Made by a program: the position numbers and the translations under genes. Source: Larix sibirica (taxonomy: Eukaryota; Streptophyta; Pinopsida; Pinales; Pinaceae). Taken from it: a stretch of DNA of 12,290 nucleotides. The stretch's first letter is position 1. Every line of letters begins with the position of its first letter. The stretch is taken from assembly GCA_004151065.3 (NCBI GenBank), contig NWUY0303915893.1:1-12290 (forward strand). The letters are read 5' to 3'. The notes beneath the pieces were generated by a model. That model did no database searches, was not told the DNA's origin, and saw only the letters and a program-made list of their open reading frames with translations. Of this stretch, positions 7,518 to 12,290 are shown piece by piece.

Positions 7518-9009
7518 CCATTTGTCTTATCCCAAGTTCAGTTCCTATTGACTAATCACTCCCCTATTCCCTCATTTTTTAATATTGGAAAATAATGGTT
7601 TGTTTGCAATCTTAAGGACATGAAGCTAGATTCATTGGTGATGTTCCTAGAGTATTTTTCCACATATAAAATTAATTAATTTTAATGTACATGTAAAAAA
7701 AAATTAAGTCCATTTGAGGACAAACTAAATCCCATTGGATATCGTGTTTTACTTGTTAAGAAGGCTACTAGTAAATAAACTAGGAGTAGTGCATGCCACT
7801 AATCAAAATACCCATCTCTTCCAAATTTTGTTTCTCTCAAGGTTTTTAGCTAACGATCATACAATGAAAGTACATTTAAAACGAAATCTACTCATATTGG
7901 CAGGTAGGTTGGGTAGGAAAAGACATTAAATAGTTGCCAACAATGTATTAAAGAGGGTTGCATCCCTTTTCCACTCTTTGAGTTTTTCCCACTCTGCGTT
8001 TTTCCATTCATGCAGTTCTTACATTCACTATGGGTAGATTTTACCTTTTTTACTAACTAGAAGGGGAATCTTAACATTTGATAATTTTTTCCACTTCCAC
8101 CTACCAGACATATTTGTGCTAATGCATCATGGAAATTATGTGGTTATGGTTAGAAATGGTAAGAGCTACAATTGCAAGAGAACAAATTTGTTTGGGTCTT
8201 GATCTATCATATAATGTACATTCAAAAATTTATTTATGAACATAAACAATGCATAATGATATATTGTAAGTTAGAGGGGTAATTTCTTTTGGATACTAGG
8301 TTTTGATAAGTACTTGAGATTTGGAGGTTTCTTCTCCTTCGAGAGTCAGGAATTACAAAAAAAAGGAAAAAGCATACTAGAGAAGATGAATCAATAATCA
8401 TTTCTTTTGTTTTATTGTTGGTCTTGTTAAAGATTAATAAATTTGAAGCTTGTATTCTGTCACATACACCCCTTTTTTTAAGAAAACTTACTTCTTGAAT
8501 CCTCTTACAAATCACACTTGAAAGCTGATAGATATTCCTATGATCCCCATAAGTTTATATTTAACCATCACTTTCATTTTAGAAAACTACCAATCTCTCT
8601 AAACTACTTTTTTCATTTAAAAAAAATTATTTCTATATTTTGTTGCAATGTTGAGAAATGGTATGGAATCAAATTTTGTTGAATTTTTTGACCATCCTTC
8701 CCTTCTTGTAAAAATCATAGATGCAATCATCATTACATTCCATGTTATTGCTATTGATTCCATCCATGAAACTAAGTCTATAAGAGTATTGGTGGGTTCT
8801 AGATTATTTCAAGTCTCAACTTTTTAATCAAAGTATACCTTTCACATCATCCATAGGCTAAGATACTAAGGTATTCTTTTACTTTTATTTGAACTTATGA
8901 CATTATCATATTAGGAACTCATAAGATCCACATGGGTACATAGGGTGGGATGCTATTTTATCCAAAAGAAACTAAATAAAGGAAGAAAGGTTGATCTCTT
9001 TATCATGAA
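7518..9009 (+). other. Long non-coding stretch, probable expanded intron
   Basis: About 1.5 kb lies between two SHMT pieces that are close together in the protein. It is A+T-rich and holds no recognised element. Small open frames include 8050-8199 (50 codons) and 8648-8827 (ATG, 59 codons, starting MLRNGMESNFVEFFDH), plus frames at 7735-7929 (+) and 8234-8515 (-). None has a known motif and overlapping frames are often open as well, so I do not call genes. Homopolymer runs occur at 7697-7704 and 8357-8364. Confidence 0.5.
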
Positions 9010-9257
9010 GGTTATAATGGTGAAATGCCGAGATTTGCTTTTCCCCAATCATTGCAAGGTAGTGCCAATAATAACCATCTTGTTGCATTTTTTTCTTTCA
9101 AGAAAGTAACTACACTTTCTTTGAAGCCAATATTAAATAATTCAAGAAGAATGCATAGAATTTAGCATTTGCATTAATGAAGCAAAATTGCAATTGGTGA
9201 CAGGAGGAGAGCACAACCATTTCTTACTTTGGAATTTGAGGCCTTTGGGATTAATAG
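9010..9257 (+). pseudogene. SHMT pseudogene, C-terminal half exon piece
   Basis: Three frames joined by two frameshifts match SHMT in order. From about 9010, YNGEMPRFAFPQSLQG with NNNH (9067-9078) corresponds to [23 protein letters not shown]. After a shift near 9113, TFFEANIK-stop-FKKNA-stop-NLAFALMK corresponds to the FKAYIKQVKKNAQALA region; the stops stand where Gln is usual (CAA or CAG to TAA or TAG). After a shift at about 9192, LVTGGEHNHFLLWNLRPLGL (9194-9253) matches the [20 protein letters not shown] signature of plant SHMT almost residue for residue. A donor GT at 9258 follows inside the Gly codon, a position consistent with a real intron. The final exon (NKVEKLCD... and the GGVRIGTPA region) is not found downstream. 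Confidence 0.85.
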
Positions 9258-9659
9258 GTATTTTGTTTTGCATCCATAGATGAGGTTTTGACCTCCCATT
9301 TTTAATTTTGACAAGTTATTTGCTTCAAAGCTTGTTTGAAATTGAATTTATATATCGCAAGAGAGTCCAAACTGATGTGTTAGGATTTTTTTTTAATTAA
9401 TATGAACTTTTGTAAAGAATTTTTTTTCCCAAGAAAAATAGCATATATTTTTTTATTTCAAAAGAAATCAAAATATAAATATAAATAACCAATGTAAGGA
9501 ATGTTTATTTTCTCATGAAATCCTGAATAGTACAAGAAACCTACATAAGAGCATACAATAGATTGCCATTGTTTTACATCAACATTGAGAAAAATTGATT
9601 ACTAGCATTTGCTAGGAATTGAATTGAACTAGGCAAGATCTGAAACTAGCCACCTCCCA
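9258..9659. other. A+T-rich spacer
   Basis: Several T-runs (9388-9395, 9420-9427) and A+T-rich words. The last SHMT exon was sought here and not found. No gene is called. Confidence 0.5.
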
Positions 9660-10393
9660 CTAATAACACATTTGCTGAAATTTGAAAGGCTTGACCTCCT
9701 CACAATTATATTTACCTACCAAAAGTGTCTCAATTATATTAATGGCTTCCTTCGAAAGGAGTTCAACCCATTGGTTAAATTGCAATAGATATGTTCCACA
9801 GAAATTGATACGAACAATTCTTGTAACTCTAATAAAACATTTCCTTGGAGACAAAGTTATATTATCAACTAAGATTTACCTTTGAACCAGTCCACAATTA
9901 TTCTAGACTCACCCATGACTTGGAGTTGATGTATATCATGATTTCTAGCAACAACTAAGATATCCCATAGAGAGACAAACTCTTCCCATATATTGGCACG
10001 AATAACAACACCCATTTTTAAAAGGAAGAAATGATTAGGAGTATGATAGATGAACATACCAATTCCACAACGATCTAGTTCCCCTGATAAGCCCCATCAA
10101 AATAGATCCATTCTATATCATAGTTATTCACAATATATTTCCAAGGATAGATCAATTTGAATCTCATACCTTTCTTCTGCTAATCGAAAGTAACCCAAAT
10201 TTTGTGTCCAACCATTGTAGGACTCCTTCATATACCAACAAAAAGATCCTAGTTTCTTTGGAACCAAATTCCCCAAATCACATAACTGGGAATCTCTTTG
10301 AATAATTTTAAAGTGGGATCCTTCACCAAATTTCACATGCACTCTTCTTATTGGAGTACATGCACAACATTCCACTTTCAAAGGAAAGTGCAC
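9660..10393 (-). pseudogene. Decayed retroelement RNase H domain
   Basis: Read on the minus strand, WIYFDGAYQGN (10078-10110) opens an RNase H fold: the Asp at 10096-10098 is the first catalytic acid. After a stop (10075) and a frameshift, RCGIGMF leads through ANIWEEFVSLWDILVVA, with the catalytic Glu at 9980-9982 or the one beside it, and HDIHQLQVMGESRIIVDWFKGK, where the third acid is Glu rather than Asp (9908-9910). After a second shift, FNQWVELLSKEAI (about 9745-9783) corresponds to the usual FNQxADxLSKxA, again with Glu for Asp (9762-9764). The upstream frame 10124-10393 (with FGEGSHFKI) may be the linker after reverse transcriptase. This arrangement is typical of RNase H in plant LINEs and of related retroelement fragments. 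Dead copy. The forward frame at 9682-9885 is a shadow. Confidence 0.8.
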
Positions 10394-10426
10394 AATTAAT
10401 TTATTAATTAATGAAGTAAATTATTT

Positions 10427-10585
10427 ACCCATGGTGTTGGACAATGCTATTGACCCATGGTATTGAATTTAGTTAGTGCACAAATAATCCCAACCTTACG
10501 CACATTCTTCTCTCTTTTACTTGTAATTTTACTAGTGTATTTTTTTCTTTACAACTAGATATTGGCTTGTGCTTGAAATCCTACA
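10427..10585 (+). mobile_element. Putative 5' LTR end of a Ty1-copia element
   Basis: A direct duplication of ACCCATGGTRTTG occurs at 10427-10439 and 10453-10465 (period 26). The segment ends in CTACA, i.e. the terminal CA expected of an LTR, directly abutting a primer-binding-like site at 10586. The 5' TG end was not located, so the left limit is only a guess. Confidence 0.4.
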
Positions 10586-10597
10586 TGGTATTAGAGG
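10586..10597 (+). promoter_or_regulatory. Primer-binding site, initiator-Met type (copy 1)
   Basis: TGGTATTAGAGG differs from the plant Ty1-copia primer-binding word TGGTATCAGAGC at two positions, and follows a CA dinucleotide as expected at the LTR junction. Confidence 0.6.
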
Positions 10598-10834
10598 GAA
10601 TAAGCTAAACATTAGAAGATTTGCACTTTTCTGGCAATTTTTGCTAAATTCATGATTTTCGTTGTTCAAATTGCAATGTTGATTGCATAAATGGATTCAA
10701 TGCCTTCGATTACCCCTAGGAACCCTGATAATGCAATTTGAAGAACCTAAAACTATAGTTCCAACAATTTTAGCCACATTTCGGCTGAAAAATCATTAGA
10801 AAGTGGGTGCAAATCATCTAATGTTATCTTACTT

Positions 10835-10846
10835 TGGTATTAGAGC
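10835..10846 (+). promoter_or_regulatory. Primer-binding-like site (copy 2)
   Basis: TGGTATTAGAGC has one difference from the usual initiator-Met primer-binding word. It lies 249 bp after the first copy and about 65 bp before the gag start codon. It is preceded by CTT, not CA, so if it is a real site its LTR end has been lost. Confidence 0.5.
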
Positions 10847-10909
10847 ACCAGAGTGGATTGTGAGGAAAAATAACATTACATTGTGGGTTTTTCAAAGATT
10901 GAACAACCT

Positions 10910-12238
10910 ATGAGAATGGATCGAATCTCGGTCCCTCTTCTAACCCCATTCAATTATGATGAGTGGAAAATTAAGACAATCATTTGTTTGAAGAGAAAAT
11001 GTAGTTTCAAAATAACAATGGGAATTGAGACTAAACCATTACTGGATAGTAAGAATCCAAAATGGATTAATAGATTTTACAAAGATTATGATATATTGCG
11101 TCTCTTTGTGTCTCCTAATATTCTAGATCAAATAATATCTATCGAATCACCAAATGAAATCTAGACTACATTGGAAGTATTATTTGGCGATAAAAATGGT
11201 AGTCATAAAAATCAATAACATGAAATTATCAAAGTATAAGATAAAAAAATGAGAAATTCAGTTAAAAAAATTAATATGAATTTTATCAAATAAAAATAAT
11301 TATGATTTCAAGGGTTTAACAAATGCACCATAAAATAAAAAAAATATGATCTAAGAGGACACCATTTGGAGACAGAGCTCTCAATCCATCATAGCAGTTA
11401 TAAAACTAGTAAGGACTTCTTCGAGAATTTGGACAAATATTCTCCAAATAGCACTGCACATAAATTCTTTACTTTTGTTGTTGCTCATGAAGTTGTCACA
11501 TATGAGAATTCTAGCTCGTCCAATATCGAAGATGCTAAATATGAGGATATTCCTTCCTCAACTAGTGAAGATGATGCTACAGATGGGGACATTGCTTCGA
11601 AAGATATAGAAGAGGACCCTGATTCATCTGCTACCGATAATACTAATGGTGATCCAACAAATGGGGAAACTGCTTCAAAAGATATAAAAGAGGACTTTGA
11701 TTCCTCTAATTCTAATAATTATGATGGTGTATATGTTGATTCCACCATCATAGATCATGAGAATTACTTTTCCTCCCTTTCTGATGTTGTATATCCTTTG
11801 TCTGAACATATGTCAAACACATAAGAATTTCTTACAAATCTAGGCACAACTAGAAGGATGCAATCATGGTTTCAAAGAGTTCCATATGCTAATAATTTTG
11901 TTTCCACAAACCAAATAGGGGGAATCTTGCCTAAAAATCCATCAAACACTCAAAATACAAGTTCACAGTTATGTGAATCTTTGCTTGCATTTATTGCAAC
12001 CACTACATATACACAATATCTTGATAAGGTTGATGGACTTGCTAAATGGGATGTAATAGAAAGTAATGACTTGGATTTCATGGGATATAGATTGCAGTTT
12101 ACCAAGGATTTCATCGAGCATAATTTCAACACATTGAGAGAGATTCTAGGGGTTAAGGACATGACTGCATAGAAATTGAATATGTTAGAATTTCCTTTGT
12201 TATCAGTCTATCTTGAGGGGGGGATTTCTTCCCACTAG
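10910..12238 (+). pseudogene. Ty1-copia gag remnant with acidic, duplicated C-terminal region
   Basis: From ATG 10910 the frame reads MRMDRISVPLLTPFNYDEWK with TMGIETKP and ISIESPNEI, the hallmark N-terminal half of plant Ty1-copia gag (UBN2-like). A TAG at 11162 stands at the usual Trp after PNE; the frame continues to LEVLFGDKN (11171-11197). About 140 bp with six in-frame stops intervene. The same frame then resumes as YDLRGHHLETELS (11345-11383) and KDFFENLDKY, again gag. From about 11500 it becomes rich in Ser, Asp, Glu and Thr, with a 26-codon duplication (11577-11654 and 11655-11732). After TAA 11822 the frame stays open to TAG 12170 (SWFQRVP..., then YLDKVDGLAKWDVIESNDLD), a part I do not recognise, and on to 12238. 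No zinc knuckle, protease or polymerase is seen. The reverse frame 11950-12162 is a shadow. Confidence 0.75.
11577..11732 (+). repeat. In-frame 78-bp tandem duplication
   Basis: Two 78-bp units, aligned on ATGGGG at 11583 and 11661, encode the similar peptides GDIASKDIEEDPDSSATDN and GETASKDIKEDFDSSNSNN. The period is a multiple of three, so the frame is kept. Confidence 0.8.
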
Positions 12239-12290
12239 GTTTTCCCTCTTTTCTCACTTAACACATATTTCAAGAAATCTAGAAAAATTC
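12215..12290 (+). mobile_element. Purine tract and possible LTR-like sequence
   Basis: GAGGGGGGGA at 12215-12224 is a purine tract of the kind that primes plus-strand synthesis just before a 3' LTR. The following TTTCTTCCCACTAGGTTTTC resembles words found in plant LTRs. Because polymerase genes are missing, this would imply a large internal deletion or a non-autonomous element. The window ends before this can be tested. Confidence 0.35.

Noticed and set aside
7440-7530. Inverted repeat GAAAGTAGT ... ACTACTTTC as a structured RNA
   Set aside because: Only about nine bases pair well. The segment is better explained as splice acceptor plus SHMT exon remnant.
8648-8827. 59-codon ATG frame as a real exon or gene
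   Set aside because: It is open and protein-like, but has no motif or clear splice sites and lies in the probable expanded SHMT intron. Kept only as a note.
9682-9885. Forward 67-codon frame
   Set aside because: Antisense shadow of the recognisable minus-strand RNase H segment.
10586-10846. tRNA genes
   Set aside because: The words match only the primer-binding complement of a tRNA. No cloverleaf arms or internal promoter boxes surround them.

Overview
This window looks like nuclear DNA from a seed plant with a large, repeat-rich genome. The evidence is strong A+T richness, remains of three plant-type retroelements (a gag with multiple CCHC knuckles, a LINE-type RNase H, and a Ty1-copia gag with initiator-Met-type primer sites), several tandem and foldback repeats, and an intron-bearing pseudogene of a plant-type serine hydroxymethyltransferase (SHMT). 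A gymnosperm or another large-genome plant is possible but not shown. I see no intact protein-coding gene.

Layout. 1-920: decayed retrotransposon gag with five zinc-knuckle positions. 921-1330: A+T-rich, with a short pentamer microsatellite. 1331-2416: two clusters of a TCGATCGA-centred palindromic repeat flanking a 153-bp foldback. 2781-2913: a second foldback, followed by a diverged 47-bp repeat. 3518-4590: a satellite-like tandem array of about 5.75 monomers of about 186 bp, each carrying a telomere-like word or variant. 4806-5083: a 79-bp tandem array, followed by sequence resembling the 3' end of an LTR.

5417-6904: several long, nearly stop-free stretches on the + strand, with splice-like ends, from a gene I could not name. 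7153-9257: three exon-like pieces of SHMT in the correct order, with stops, frameshifts and loss of the PLP-binding lysine. Because the pieces are separated by intron-like sequence, this is a degraded gene copy rather than a processed retrocopy. A short stretch at 5684-5737 may be an earlier SHMT piece, so parts of the unnamed stretch could belong to the same dead gene.

9660-10393 (- strand): RNase H domain of a dead retroelement. 10427-12238 (+ strand): Ty1-copia-type element with an LTR end, two primer-binding-like sites, a broken gag, and an unusual acidic, internally duplicated downstream region.

The window reads as a graveyard of elements. No set of genes here can work together as a pathway. 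The most interesting signals are the repeat architectures and the SHMT pseudogene.
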